A stretch of 64,000 nt of DNA from Anthostomella pinea (lineage: Eukaryota; Ascomycota; Sordariomycetes; Xylariales; Xylariaceae): assembly GCA_963556695.1 (NCBI GenBank), contig CAUWAG010000018.1:2728001-2792000 (forward strand), in the 5' to 3' direction. Under the pieces are notes generated by a model. That model did not search any database and had not been told where the DNA came from. It saw only the letters and a list, made by a program, of their open reading frames with translations. Positions 24,199 to 35,706 of this stretch are shown here, in pieces. Each line of letters starts with the position of its first letter. The first letter of the stretch is position 1. The translations under genes and the position numbers were made by a program.

Positions 24199-25167
24199 AT
24201 GGTGGAAGAACCACCCCCGGGAGATTTGTACGTCACTGTCATACTCTATCACGATACATCGCTGACCCGAACATAGGCTCTTCACAACAGGCACCTTCTT
24301 CGATTCCACTCTGACCTGCAACGAGAAAACATGGAAGCTACACAAGGCCATCTTGTGCCAGAAGTCCTCATACTTCCACAAGATGCTTACTGAGAACTCG
24401 GATGTCAGTCAGCAAGAACTTGCCGAGCGTTTGGATTGCTGACGTTCGCTCATGTAGGAAGCGAACACTGGCTCGTTGCACGTTGAGGATCAAGAACCTT
24501 ACATCGTAGATGAGGTCCTCTATGCCATGTACACCGGCGAGCGTGCGTCACAGTATTCGATAAGCTATATATTGAGACTAACTTCATGATAGTGCAACCC
24601 CGGGGCCGTATGTTACATGACGGCCACCGCATAAAGATCCTCGTGAAGGTTGTCAAATGCGCGCATTACTTCGGTTGCCCCATGGCCAAACACAAAGCAA
24701 TTCGACAGATTGAAAGTTCTCTCCAACTTATTGCGGTGGACTGGTGCGCTGGAAGTTATGGTCACTGCAGCGAGATCATCGACCTTGCCAAGACTGCCTA
24801 CCGGTACAATGATACCACAGCCCACCCGTCCCTGCAGGAAGTATTCCTTAATTTCATGACAGCGTCGAACTACAAGGCATATAGCTATCCTCGATTTCGG
24901 GAACTTCTGGCAAGCTCGCCCAAGCTTGCTCAAGACCTTCTTCTTCAGATGCTGCCGACAAATCAGAACAACAACTGCAGTGTGGTCCTGGTTGGACTCA
25001 GTAAGGGAACCTGCGCTAATTGTGAAGCCGACGAGAGTATGGACCTGATGGACACGTGGTTTGAGAAGTCTGATGAGGAGAGCACCACTGAAATGGCTAT
25101 TCGAGGATACTGCGCGGGCTGTTGGAAAGAGAATCATCGACCTTCTGTGGATCTGGACGAGGAATAG
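24199..25167 (+). CDS. BTB/POZ domain protein
   Basis: Predicted 271 aa from four exons (24199-24227, 24277-24403, 24458-24542, 24593-25167), with introns of 49, 54 and 50 bp whose phases all fit. The BTB fold is visible in residues 15-75: FDSTLTC, WKLHKAILCQKSSYF, and VDEVLYAMYTGE after the third intron. A helical region follows, then a cysteine-containing tail (CANCEADES, GYCAGCW) that could bind a metal. Fungal proteins of this type are usually of unknown role, and ubiquitin-ligase adaptor or transcriptional functions are possible. Confidence 0.85.
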
Positions 25168-25561
25168 AGAGTACCCAGCCATAAGGAGCATCGATAGTGC
25201 ATGGAACACATTACATAGAGCTTCCGTATAGCTGAAGCATACTTCGGTCAATATGAACGCGATGCCATTATCGTAACTTGGTGCTCTTTGTTTCTACAAT
25301 TTGGATTACGCTTCTGAAGTTCCTACAACATGGACTGAGCAAACTACGGTCACGATTGGATATCTCTAATCACTAGGCAAGCTGTCGTCAACTTGGAAGA
25401 TACCTGCTACTGTTGAATTGACAAACCCGCTCACACGTTGTGACAAAATGCTTTGCTCTCAAGAAAATATGGCTCACTCTCGCTCAACTATATTTGGACC
25501 CAGACCTGGACGAATGAACACGTTTTAGTCGACCACAACAGGAAGAATGTACAAGTAGGAG
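25168..25561. other. Convergent intergenic gap
   Basis: Between the BTB gene and the SDR 3' end. Nothing recognised. Confidence 0.4.
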
Positions 25562-26556
25562 TCAGGAAAGTACGGGCACTGACACTCCAGAATCCACCAC
25601 CAACGACTGCCCGTTGACGAAGCTGGCCCCAGGGCTCGCCAGGAAATGGATCACATGCGCGATCTCTTCCGGCGTCGCAACGCGTCCAAGTGGCATCGAC
25701 TTTCTGATCAACTCGCCCACATCCGGCTGCTTTTCGATGCCGCGTCTCAGCATGGGCGTGTCCGTGAAGCCCGGGCACACCTCGTTGATTCGGAGACCCG
25801 TGCTCCGATTGTCGAGAACTGACAACACCGTGGTCAGTACAATACTTCTCCATCAGTGGTGATTATCCGATTTGGCAGCATACCAGCACACTTGATGATC
25901 CCTCGCGCAGCAAATTTGCTTGCAGTGTATGTAATGGAGTTGGCAGATCCGGTGACGGCAGACAAGGAGGTGACGTTAATGATGGAGCCAGGCCCGACAC
26001 TGCGACGACCACTGCGTCCTTTGACGTACAGCGGTTCCTGGCCCCTCATGGCGCTGATCTCTTCCTGGAGGCAGTGGAGGATGCCCTTGGCATTGACATC
26101 GTGTAGGAATTCATACTCTTCCTCATTGACGCTCGCGGTGTCGGCTTCGGTTTGCCGGGGTACCTAGTTTACGATTGATCAGGCCCTAATCAAGCTCGTC
26201 TTGGTGGACGCTTACTCCGGCAGAGTTGACGGCATAGTCGAGCCTCCCGAACCGCTTTTTGACTTCCGCGACAATTGCGGCCACGGATGCTCGATCTCTG
26301 ACGTCGACGGCAATGGCAAGGGTCTCATTGTCCTTACTAGTTACGACTGATTTGCTCTTCGCAGATCCTGTGGACGCTGTGTCGGACGCCTGGTCCGCAA
26401 ACACGACGGCTCGAGCGCCTCTTTCTGCAAATGTCAATGCTGTCTCGAGACCAATCCCACTACCTGTTGATTCATGTCAGCGGCGGAGGAAGAGGACAAC
26501 GAGGGAGATATGTTCTTACCGGCGCCGACAACTAAAGCTACACCGTTGACATCCAT
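25562..26556 (-). CDS. Short-chain dehydrogenase/reductase
   Basis: Classical NAD(P)-dependent SDR, 273 aa, four exons (26556-26520, 26463-26216, 26163-25884, 25818-25562) with introns of 56, 52 and 65 bp. The cofactor loop is GAGSGIG at residues 11-17, split by the first intron. NSAG, the catalytic Ser in VTSLSA, and YTASK (Tyr and Lys) are all present, followed by CPGFTDTPM and a C-terminal FVNGQSLVVDSG typical of FabG-like enzymes. The substrate cannot be told from sequence. Confidence 0.9.
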
Positions 26557-26892
26557 AATGGGAAGAAGGAGAATGGAGTACGTATAAAAGGTCGTCTTTG
26601 TGATGGGATATGGTGGAAGAGAGGACTGGATACGTTCCATCATCCGACCGGAGGAGATGTTGGACAGTGTTGGTGTGGCACAGCACAGCCCCATGGAGAT
26701 GAGAAAAACCCTACGCCATTCCAGCCCCCCTTGAATGGTAGTCATGCAGGTTTCTCAATGTTGGGCCGAATATGGCAGGTTCAATGGTTTGTGTAAGTGA
26801 GGATGGAAAGAACATTGCAGAGAGGAGGCTCTCAGAATATTCATGTCTATATTCCTGCAGGCAATGTGTATGAGCCTTCTAGTCACTAGGAA
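26557..26892. other. Intergenic
   Basis: SDR promoter and the 3' side of the glycosyltransferase gene. Nothing else seen. Confidence 0.4.
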
Positions 26893-27864
26893 TTACTCTC
26901 CACCGCGATCGTTCTTCCATGTGCCAGCATAGTGGTGTGTGACCAGCGGCGGGCCCGGCTCGCCTTTCTCGCTAATCTCTTCGTACTTATTCATCGACAA
27001 AGCGAACGAATAGCCGGGAAGAACGAGGACGTCACCAACCGTCCTCGGTTCCAAGATCTGGTAGAGGCCGTCGTGGTCGACCGCCCCGTTCAGCGCCCAC
27101 TGATGCCGCTCGAGGCTCTTCATGACGCCCCGAGTGAATCTCCTGGGACCCGTGAAGTCGACGACGTCTCCAACCATGGAGAGCTCGAGGTCCGGGATAC
27201 TGCCGAGCTGGTGCTCCGCCATCTTGTCTCGGACTCCTTGCAAGATGTCCTGAATGACCACCATCATATGAGGCGAATGCGGCCTGGCCATGATAGTCCA
27301 GCTTGCGAACTGGTGCTGGAACTCGCCGTCCTTGCCCCAGCCTACGTCGAACTCCCACCCCACAACCAGCCCGGCCTTCTGTCGATATAGCTCGGGTACC
27401 CAATTCGCTATGGGTGTGCCCTCGCACGACACGTCGAGGTCGAACCACACGCCCCCATCGGCATAGAGTAGGAGATACCGCAGCAGGTCGGCCTTGAGTA
27501 TGGGCACCGAGAGGCCAAGGTAGATCTCCACGATGTCCGGACTGTGGGCGAACGTCTCCCGGACGTACGCATCGCCGGGGTCATCGGTCAGGAAATGGGC
27601 CTCGTAACTCGGGTTCTTCTCGATGCATGTCTGCATCCAGGTGGCGACCTCCTCGGTCATGCCCTTTGGGCCCAGCTTGTACCATATCTTCTCAGGTATT
27701 GTTTGCGGAGGCTTTTGTGCACGGAACTGCCCCAAAGCTGAAGAAGGATCCACGAGATAGGTTCTGCGAAGGCTGTGCAGGGTGAGGAAGAAGAAAGCGA
27801 GGGCGCAAGAGATATAAATGAACGTGGTAAGGCGCGAGAACCTGTTCTTCGAAGACGACAGCAT
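26893..27864 (-). CDS. GT32-type glycosyltransferase (OCH1-like fold)
   Basis: Predicted 323 aa, uninterrupted. A short cytosolic tail and a single membrane segment (about residues 13-29, FIYISCALAFFFLTLHS) make it a Golgi-type type II protein. The catalytic region shows IPEKIWYK, KADLLRYLLLYADGGVW and the DxD motif at 142-144 (DLD), all typical of the DXD sugar-binding GT32 family that includes Och1 and Sur1 mannosyltransferases. The ATG at 27864 is used because the frame further upstream has only a TTG. The acceptor and the exact sugar are not known. Confidence 0.88.
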   Translation of the reverse strand: MLSSSKNRFSRLTTFIYISCALAFFFLTLHSLRRTYLVDPSSALGQFRAQKPPQTIPEKIWYKLGPKGMTEEVATWMQTCIEKNPSYEAHFLTDDPGDAYVRETFAHSPDIVEIYLGLSVPILKADLLRYLLLYADGGVWFDLDVSCEGTPIANWVPELYRQKAGLVVGWEFDVGWGKDGEFQHQFASWTIMARPHSPHMMVVIQDILQGVRDKMAEHQLGSIPDLELSMVGDVVDFTGPRRFTRGVMKSLERHQWALNGAVDHDGLYQILEPRTVGDVLVLPGYSFALSMNKYEEISEKGEPGPPLVTHHYAGTWKNDRGGE

Positions 27865-28568
27865 GATTACTATAGTGAAAGTAAAAACGAGAAAAGGCAA
27901 CAGGGAGGACGGTCAGCGCCTGCCAGTCGTGGATGCAGACGAGAGAAAGTCTGATCCCAAGAAGTGGTGAGAGCGCAACATTTTGTCTTGTGGCACGATG
28001 CATTCCTTGTTGCCCTTGCAATCACTGCTGTTGGTTCTTTGCCGCCCATCGAGAGGAAGGCCCATGAGCCCCGGAAGGTCGGCCTAGACGTCGTCCAATG
28101 GCAGAAAGTAGACGCGCCATCGAAGGACACCTCGCAGCGCCGTCGCTTGAGTGAAACTGGTGATGAGTGTGTCCTTATAGAGGTACTCACAGTACCTAGG
28201 TCCCTTATAGGTACGCATGCAGGGGTCTTATTGGCTCCCTGTTGGTGTTCGGCGCTTATAGCCACGTAACACGCTGGTCCCTCTGATTGGTTACCGTGTG
28301 GTCGGGTGGGCGCTTAGCCCTGTGACACGCTGTTCCATGTGTACCGAGTAGTTGGGTCGAATCCCGGGCGACTTGAAACGCAACGTGGACCATGTCATTG
28401 CTTGAAAAGTTGCAAGCGTGCCGATATGACTTCAGCAGCGATGGAGATACAGGATTCTAGGCCCAACATGCAGCAACATGGCACCGCGCCTCCTGCCCGC
28501 AGCTAACAGCGCGGCTGGCTTTCACTACGGCCCGTACTGTACGGGCCGAAAGGCTGCATCGGATGTCA
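27865..28568. other. Intergenic, GT32 promoter to transposon
   Basis: No gene recognised. It ends at the TA target of the DNA transposon. Confidence 0.4.
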
Positions 28569-28570
28569 TA

Positions 28571-28653
28571 ACGGCGGGGGCCCCCAAGTGGGACACCCCC
28601 CCCCCCCCCCCAGTGGGACAGCTTCCACACCAAAAGGCCACACTTGCACCGAC
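28571..28653. repeat. Left terminal inverted repeat of the transposon
   Basis: Pairs with 31109-31184 in inverted orientation. The core is gtgggacagcttccacacc. The poly-C tract length differs between the two ends. Confidence 0.85.
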
Positions 28654-28732
28654 ACATAACCCCATCGATATTGAGGCTATAAAAATGTATATACAGCAAA
28701 AGACTCGCCTTTTCTTAGAGTTTTCATAAATA

Positions 28733-30852
28733 TCAGTTGTTCTCGCGGTAGCGCGCGGGCTGGCGGATTGTGCGGCGTGAAGATCGAGCCACAATGGGCT
28801 CTTCGGCTTCATCATCTGAGTCATCCTCCCCATCATCAACAGCAACCCCTTCATCCTCTTCAGAGGGCAGGAATCCCTCCAGTTCCTCTAAATCTGTTAA
28901 TTCAGGCTCCTTGGACAACTTAGAGAGTGATTTCTCTGATTCATTAGTACCAAGGTTCTGCAATTCAGCCAGAACTTGTCGTCTTTCTGTCCGCTGCTCA
29001 ATCACGGCTCGTGCAGCCGCTGTATGCTCGATCTGCTCCTGAATAATGTCCCCAACCCTCCATAGCCATTGATTAGGATCTCCCTGAGGAGCCTTACAGC
29101 GCTTTTTTGGCTATAAATGCTCAATTTTGGCGTCTTTTGTCTCTATCTGTGCCTTTAGAAGCGCTAGTTCAACCACCATCTCATTGTACGCCTTTACAAC
29201 CAAACGGATTCCTGCTCGCTGCTCAAGGGTTTCAGCAATTATTGATAGCATCAGGGCCATGTCCTGCCCTGATTGAGGGATTTCTAGTGCTTTAGGGGTG
29301 ATCTCTGGGTTTATTATAGCAGTTGCTGCTACTTGGATCTCCGCAGCCTTTAACACATGCTCGTTTGCCAGTATTTTTCGCCGGTTTACAGGCCAAAGCC
29401 CAGCAGCACGGCATCCCGAACGCACGATAGCCGACGTAGCTTCTTCGCGAGCTTTCGCCAGGCAATTAAGGAACTTAATCTTGCCAATAGGGGCCAAATC
29501 AGTGAGCTGGCCAAGCTGGCCAATCAGGCGGCGGTAGGCAGCTTTAACAACCGAGAATACGGTTAAATCTAGCGGCTGAAAGATATGAGACTACCCCTAT
29601 TAGCGAAATAATTACTAATTAGCATATAGCTTACCATATGGGCAGGAAAAAAGCACATCTAAATAGTGGCTACCATGGCCATCAAGCACTAATAGGCGAA
29701 AATCATCCGGATCTTCGGGAGCAGTATCAGATAGATATATCTATGGCTTAATTAGTACATAGTTAACGCCAACTACACGTAATTAACTCGCCTTTTTGAG
29801 CCATTGCAGCGCGATCTCGTTTGAGGACCAGTGATTAATGGAGTATGTTACTATCCAGTCTGCCATTGGCGGATGCTCTTCAATGAGCTGCTCCTTGAAC
29901 CACTGTGTCTGTATCAACTTTGCCTTAAAGATAATGAGCGGCCGGAGGTTCTTCCAAATGGCGGTGATCAATTCTATCACTGTAGTCCATGTGCGGTTGT
30001 CGTTGGACTTGACATTAGCCCCTTTTGAGCCAGAACTGCTTATTACAAGGTCATTAGACCTATGATTTCCTGGTCAGCCGTCTAAAAACCACTTAGATTG
30101 GACATTTCATGTACTACTGCCGGCCCTGCATAATGCCGTACTTATCGATATTTGCCCGGTTCTCAAGTTAGATGAAAGCAAACTCCTCATAGAGGTCGTG
30201 AAAGCCATTGATATTCTTGGGCGAGGCAGCGTTAATACGCTTATAGTCAAGCTTTTGGCCCATCTTAGTCTTGATTTCATGGTGCCTGTGGATGAAGTTT
30301 TGTATGTAATGGCTCCCTAAGTGATCTGATTTTCCCTCAGATTTGAGGATCTGGCGGATGATAAACTTCATATTGTGACGGCCTGCACAGACCTTCCCAC
30401 ATGACAAGTGGATACTTCCCAATAGGGGAAGGATCTGACCAGAGGATCCCCTTAAAGGGGCAACCTCCCACTGTACCTATCTCTCTCTTTCTTTCTTTCC
30501 TCTCTAGTCTTGATATTCTCGTCAATAGAGTAATAGCTGCTTGCTGCCGGCCATGTCCCAGCTCCTCAGTATGCTCGCCGTGACACATATTGCCGTGAGT
30601 TGGCGCGTGGCTAGCCTTCTTTTGGTACAAAATCTATGAAACCACCTTGATTTCTTGCCCAGGGCTTAACTTCTGCATATGGGCAGCGCCTTCACGGCGA
30701 CTCTGGGTTGGGCGCATCGTGGTGCCGTCTACCTTGCGAGAGAGGGTTGATTTCGGTACTCCGTAGCGGAGGCGGGCCTTACGAAGGGACATGCCATCAT
30801 TCACAGTGGCAATTGCCTTTCCGAGGTCTTCTTCAGTGTACAAAGGAGGCAT
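28733..30852 (-). pseudogene. Transposase (HTH plus DDE_1), broken
   Basis: The N-terminus from the ATG at 30852 is a pipsqueak/CENP-B-type helix-turn-helix (SLRKARLRYGVPKSTLSRK). Further along are a second DNA-binding segment (HRHHEIKTKMGQKLDYKR), the DDE_1 core with IIFKAKLIQTQWF, ending WTSN-like as WSSNEIALQWL, and LLVLDGHGSH around 29690 with the second catalytic Asp. The C-terminus is acidic (LPSEEDEG). Several in-frame stops and the LTR insertion near residue 90 break it. It cannot make an intact transposase. Confidence 0.82.
30374..30585. repeat. Solo LTR, copy 2, with target duplication
   Basis: A 212-bp TG...CA repeat inserted in the transposase and flanked by the 5-bp direct repeat catat (30369-30373 and 30586-30590), as made by an LTR-retrotransposon integrase. 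No internal retrotransposon sequence remains, so it arose by LTR-LTR recombination. Confidence 0.9.
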
Positions 30853-31108
30853 TTCGATGTACTGAAGCCGCTGTTACTTACAGAAAAAAAAGAAAAAAGA
30901 ATAGCAAGACTTCTGCTAGATGGGAGGTAATAAGGGGGTACGGGAGCCAGGGCCCCTCAAATTAGGCCCGGAAGTACTAATTTCCGGCCCCCATCACGCC
31001 ATTCCGCAGCGGCAGACCTGATGAAATTCACACTGGAAGAAACACCAAGAAAAGAAGATTTCAATGTATTATTTACCATATTTACAGCTTCATTCCTGAC
31101 AGAGATGT

Positions 31109-31184
31109 GGGTGGGTGAAAGTGTGGCCTTTTGGTGTGGAAGCTGTCCCACGGGGGGGGGTGTCCCACTTGGGGGCCCCGCCGT
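31109..31184. repeat. Right terminal inverted repeat of the transposon
   Basis: Inverted match to 28571-28653, ending in CCGCCGT before a TA. Confidence 0.85.
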
Positions 31185-31354
31185 TATAGAGAGCTTCCCC
31201 ATTCCTGGAGCCTTCTTGAACTTTAAAGGGAGGTCGTGTGTTACTTTCACTAGTTCTCGTGTTCCTTGCATGGGCCTCATTGACTTCCTCTCGTGGGTTT
31301 TATGCTTCCCCTACCATCCGTCCATTCGTTCATGGATATAATTACATTATTAGC

Positions 31355-32328
31355 ATGTTTTTCCATATCGTGAAGAAGTCCCTGGGAGCAGTGGCCGCTT
31401 TGGCTAATGTCGGGTCCTGTCTCCTGAGGTTCGTCACCTCACCGTCGTTTGACTTCCTCGCGCTGGCTGATTACACCAGAGATGCCGTCTTCATTGAGGG
31501 CTCGACGTTGACAGTGTCTGTGTCTGGACTGACTCCCGGTAAAGCAACATCGATGGTCCTGTTCCAAACGAACATAACAAACGATCAGGTGGATCCCCAA
31601 GCCCGCTTCCTGGGGTACCAGCAAGTATTTGGTGAGTGAGGCTCACACCGTGCTCCTCTCATGAGCCATCTAGACTAAAAGGAAGAGTCGCTGATGTATC
31701 ACAGAAGGTGTCGTGAAACGTCTCGGTTTACAGATGGCTCATTGCTGTGGACCACAACGTATTCGATCTCTCATTTTCGAACGTTTTCATCCTCTCACTC
31801 TACAAGACGGGCTCCCTCGCTGCCGACACGAACAGCCATTACTTCAATATATCGACCGCCGATGCTGCTGTTGGCACGGCTACGACTACCAGCAGTGCTG
31901 GTCGGCCTACCTCCGCCACCGTCGCTTCCAGTACCGCACTGTCATCTCACATCACTTCATCAACATCAGCCGCTGCTACACCGGCCAATCAGCCCATGGG
32001 CTTGGGGACAGGAGCCAAGGTCGGCGTTGGAGTCGCGATCGTGGTGGCAGCTCTTGCAGGCCTCGGCGCCGGCTGCTTCCTGGTCAGAAGACGGCAACGA
32101 CGCGAGGGTTCTCTTGCCTCTGCCGCTACACTGTACACAGTGCAGGAGGGCAGTGGAGATGAGGGTTATCTAGAAGCGGGTTCCACGGGAAAACCACATT
32201 CTACGGTACATTTGACAACCGATACCTACCCCGGATCGAATAGGTATGATCAACGTGCGCACGAGATGGGTGGTCTTGAAGTCAAGAAGAGCTATACGTA
32301 CGAGCTGTCTGCTTCATCTATGAGATAG
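31355..32328 (+). pseudogene. Single-pass membrane protein, Ser/Thr-rich, probable frame lesion
   Basis: An extracellular beta-type domain (FVTSPSFDFL, then GSTLTVSVSGL, and after the intron DLSFSNVFILSLY and SHYFNIS) precedes a Ser/Thr-rich stalk, a transmembrane helix (VGVGVAIVVAALAGLGAG) with an RRRQRR stop-transfer, and a cytoplasmic tail. The same plan is seen at 37666. A donor at 31632 (G|GTGAGT) and acceptor CACAG at 31704 fit, but the downstream frame is off by one base. An extra A in the run at 31715-31717 would explain it. If another splice exists the gene could be intact. Fungal homologues are uncharacterised surface proteins. Confidence 0.5.
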
Positions 32329-32923
32329 TTTAGCGATAATGGAATATACATTCATTCCCAACATCATCTTGCCCCCTTCCGTTCCTCGCCGACAGTGGCA
32401 AGGATCATCATTTTGGACGTCGCAGAGCACCATCTAGAGTGTACAAATGGCGCTTTCGACGACACAAATGATGGATCGGGACCTCATCTGATGGGCTGCC
32501 TATACGTAAGCACTCAACACCGCGGACTGCAGTTCAATACTCCTAGTCAGTGGCATAGCCTCATACTCAGTGGCATTGGCGACCTTGGTTGGGGAGTCCC
32601 TGCGTCGACTACCCCTCAGTGTCACGCATAAATGCTCTCAGTAACTATAGTGAAGAAGCCTTGGTGGACACCCTTCCTCATGTTGAGCATCACTCAATGG
32701 GGCCGGGATTATCACGTGCAAGAGTAAAGGTGAATTCGGCGTGTAATTGAGAAGCCTAGAGTTACCTCATCGTGTATCTCGGTGAGCTATCTCCAGTATT
32801 GTAGAACAAGCCATTGCTTGAGCCGTCTACTATGAAAGCATCCGCGAAACTTCTCAAACCTGTGTGTGCATGAGATGATACTGGTACCGTATTCCATGAA
32901 AGAAGCGAGCTTCATTGGAAGAT
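32329..32923. other. Intergenic
   Basis: Two converging 3' ends. No gene seen. Confidence 0.4.
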
Positions 32924-33495
32924 CTAAGCGTCATCGTCCTTGACACCCTGCTCGACATCCTGCTCGACATCCTGCTCGACATCCTGCTCGACATCCTGGG
33001 CCTTCTTGAAGCTGAGCTTGACTTTCTTGGCGATAGGCTCGTCGTCGGAGTCAGAGTCGTCCGCAAGAGTCTTGTTTCTCTTCAGAGTAGAACGACTGGT
33101 GGGAGTCTTCTGGGCCGCGGTGTGGCCGGGGGTGGCGGGCACACTGCTGCCTCCTGCACGGGTGTCTGCACGCCAGCCGTACTTCTTCGAGATCTGGCAA
33201 AAGCGATCTCGGGCAATCTTGTCGTCCTTGTAGCCCATTTCGACCGTGACGGCATCCCAGTTGACAGTAGGGCGAGCCTGTTAAGTACAAGTATTAGCAT
33301 GTGTGATCGTTTGACATCGTGGTTTAACTGGGAAAGAGGCCTCTGGCTGAACCGGAGAGGGAACATTGTCATTGCGCCACTTACTTGCATGTTCTTGTGC
33401 AGAGATTGAAGGAACTTCTGTTCGGTCTCAGAGAAGCCCGGACCGGAGCCAGCGGTCGAGTCAGCAGCGACGGAGGCAGTCTTCTTGGGAGGCAT
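32924..33495 (-). CDS. Small Myb/SANT-like nuclear protein
   Basis: Predicted 154 aa from exons 33495-33385 and 33277-32924, with a 107-bp intron. Residues about 20-70 (SETEQKFLQSL, then PTVNWDAVTVEMGYKD and ARDRFCQISKKYGW) look like the Myb/SANT-type helical domain common in small ascomycete proteins. The remainder is basic and acidic, with KKVKL as a likely nuclear signal. The tail is built from four DVEQ units encoded by a 12-bp tandem repeat (ctcgacatcctg on the plus strand, 32946-32998). The ATG at 33495 precedes PPKKTA. The open frame upstream encodes imperfect SQAT repeats and starts only at GTG, so it is probably leader. Function unknown. Confidence 0.7.
32946..32998. repeat. 12-bp coding minisatellite (DVEQ)n
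   Basis: Four and a half copies of a 12-bp unit in the 3' coding part of the Myb-like gene. Copy number could vary between strains without changing frame. Confidence 0.85.
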
Positions 33496-35156
33496 CTTGC
33501 TATGCGACGAGGCTGCTTGAGACGAGCTTGCTTGAGACCAGGTTGCTTGAGACGGAGTTGCTTGGGACCAGGTTGCTTGAGACGAGGTTGCTTTGGGCTG
33601 CACAGAGAGTGGTTAGTTGAATGCAGCTCGAGAGGCCTATGCTCGTGGTCAAGGAAGCTCTGCGGCTGATATAGGTACAAATTGCGGAAAGAAGTTGGCA
33701 TGGAGGCAGGGACCTAAGTACGCCGCGACCGTGGGAGTATGACGGGAGCGATGACTGTGTCTGTGATGATGATGTTGTTGGGTGGGAAGGAGGAAGGGCG
33801 CCGCGAACTGGGATGAGGATGGTCTTCTTCATACCTTGAGAGAGTTGATTGGTGTGGCAGCAGAAAATGCGAAGTTGCGAGGCGGTGTTTGCTTGCCAAT
33901 CTTGATGGTGATGTTAGTTGGTCAAAGTCTGGTGGACAGTGTAAGAGTCAAGAGAGGGAAGGTACCTACTGAAGGATGGGAGAGAGATGTGCTCAGGGTT
34001 TCCCACGCTTAAGCTCTGGCTCGATCTCTTCAGGCAATCGAAACGAAAGAAGGCCAGGCCGAGGGTGACACGGAAGCCTGCGGAATATCAGTAGGCAGTC
34101 GAAACAGGCTCCGTATTTCGATCGCCTCATTGGCCGGTGGCTTCATTTTCGAGGAGCCCATGTGCCCGTCAGGTAGGCTTTGGCACACCCCGGTTCAGTC
34201 TCTTTCCACTTCTGGCTGATTCCGCAGTAGGACCGAGCAAAGCAGTAGAGGTTAAGAATCATATCGAGGGCGTGGTATGGAAAGATGCTGAATATAAACA
34301 GTCAATGGAGCAATTTGTTAGGAACGGAAGTTTTGTGTAACGTGAATTCATAAAGGCTAACTCAACGTTGACGTTATACGGCTACTCGAAGGCACTTGTT
34401 AAATCTTGCCACGGCAGTGCCGTTGTACCTTCTGTCTTGAACGTCGGTAGACCTACTCGTCTGGGCGTGGTGGCCACCTCTAGACTAACGGATTGAAAGG
34501 GGGGGACAATCCATGGATGCTTAGTCAGGGGCCGACGTTAAACCTAGACAAGTAGTTATTAACTGTGCAAAGCGTCATAAGGAAAAGACAACAAATCTAT
34601 AGTCGGCAATAACTTAAGCTCACCAGCCGCAACTATTTCGTTTGGAGATGTAAAGATTTACACCTACCAACTTGCCCAATCTTCACCCACTTGTCTAGAC
34701 CGCTGGGGAACTAACGTTATGTGTGACTTTCAATCACCTTGGAGTAGGGAATGAGCTTTACGAAAGGAGTCATAGTCCAAAGCGCTGTTAAAGGGGCTGG
34801 TGTGACAACGGGACTCAAGCCCTAGCAAACTTCTACAGTGCGTCCTTCCCGGTGGCAGGGGTGTTATGAGTTATAGATGCTTGCCATATAGTCTGCATTG
34901 CAACTAGCACTGTTCGTCCTGTGTCTGGAAGCTAGAACAGCCATACCCTTTCCTGAAGCATCGTCAGCGGCTTGGATATTTTGGAGCAGTTCTTGATCCA
35001 TCACCTAGTAAGCCAGTGAACCCGGGGATTATAAGACTGCCACGTTTCGACTGCTGGTAACTCTAGAAATGACTTCGTTGACGTACGTGGAAAAGGAAAC
35101 TATGAAGCTAGCTGGGGAACATGATCTGATATATATAGGGGTTGACCCCTGTAGTT
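33496..35156. other. Intergenic, Myb-like promoter to SINE
   Basis: 33505-33600 is an imperfect 15-bp tandem repeat (cttgagac...gttg). The rest shows no gene. It ends at a SINE target duplication (35140-35156). Confidence 0.45.
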
Positions 35157-35706
35157 TTGATTGATTGTATTTATCGTGGATGCAGTCCCTCCATAGGGCA
35201 AACCACGCCTCCCAGAGCCATTGCATCGCAAGGTTGTAGAGGTGTCAGTCTAGATACATTCAGATCCGCGCACGAGCCTATCCTCGCTGTAGCGGTACCA
35301 ACCTGGAGTGACCAGATGGTTTTAGTCAATACCCAAACATGATTCTGTCAGAAAAACCTCCTGTTCAGTGACTAAGCGACCCAGTGAACCTCAGTCCTCC
35401 GGTATACACATCGTTCCAGTAGCCGTTCGATATATGTCGCATTGGTGGGTGAAGTAGGTGTTTGTTATCTGCTGGCGAGGGAAACCACAAGGGGGAAACC
35501 TCGCAGGAGTGGGTATTGTGGAGACAAGCTGTTTGGCTATCGGGCTCTGCGATAAGGGGCCTCTTCACTGTCGTGTGCTGGTTGTCGACTCGCACAAGCC
35601 GGGTCAGAAGGGGGCCATAGCAGGATTCGAACCCACTTGTTCTCGTCGCCCACCGCACAAACGAGAACACAACCAGGCGCATTTGACCATTGCGCCATAC
35701 GGCCAA
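35157..35706 (-). mobile_element. tRNA-derived SINE, copy 1
   Basis: About 550 bp, minus orientation, flanked by the 17-bp direct repeat ggttgacccctgtagtt (35140-35156 and 35707-35723). The 5' end (35704 back to 35613) is a tRNA-like head with a B box reading GGTTCGAATCC and an A box TGGCGCAATGG on the minus strand. Its 3' third (35175-35330) resembles the 3' end of the LINE at 43465. Near-identical head to the copy at 48749. Confidence 0.9.
35613..35704 (-). other. tRNA-like head of SINE copy 1
   Basis: 92 nt whose ends GGCCGTA and TATGGCC can pair as a 7-bp acceptor stem. The T arm carries TTCGAAT. There is an extra internal hairpin (GTTCTCGT with ACGAGAAC), so it is not a normal tRNA gene but a polymerase III promoter-bearing head. 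Confidence 0.8.

Larger units (their letters stand above)
28571..31184 (-). mobile_element. Fot1/pogo-type (Tc1/mariner superfamily) DNA transposon, decayed
   Basis: A 2614-bp element bounded by TA dinucleotides (28569-28570 and 31185-31186) with terminal inverted repeats of about 75-85 bp that begin ACGGCGGGG and include AAGTGGGAC and AAAGGCCACACTT. The left repeat holds a long C run and the right one a shorter matching G run. Inside is a transposase relic on the minus strand, plus a solo LTR at 30374. Length without the LTR is about 2.4 kb. Confidence 0.88.

Noticed and set aside
32946..32998. Possible CRISPR-like array
   Set aside because: Units are 12 bp with no spacers and encode DVEQ in frame.
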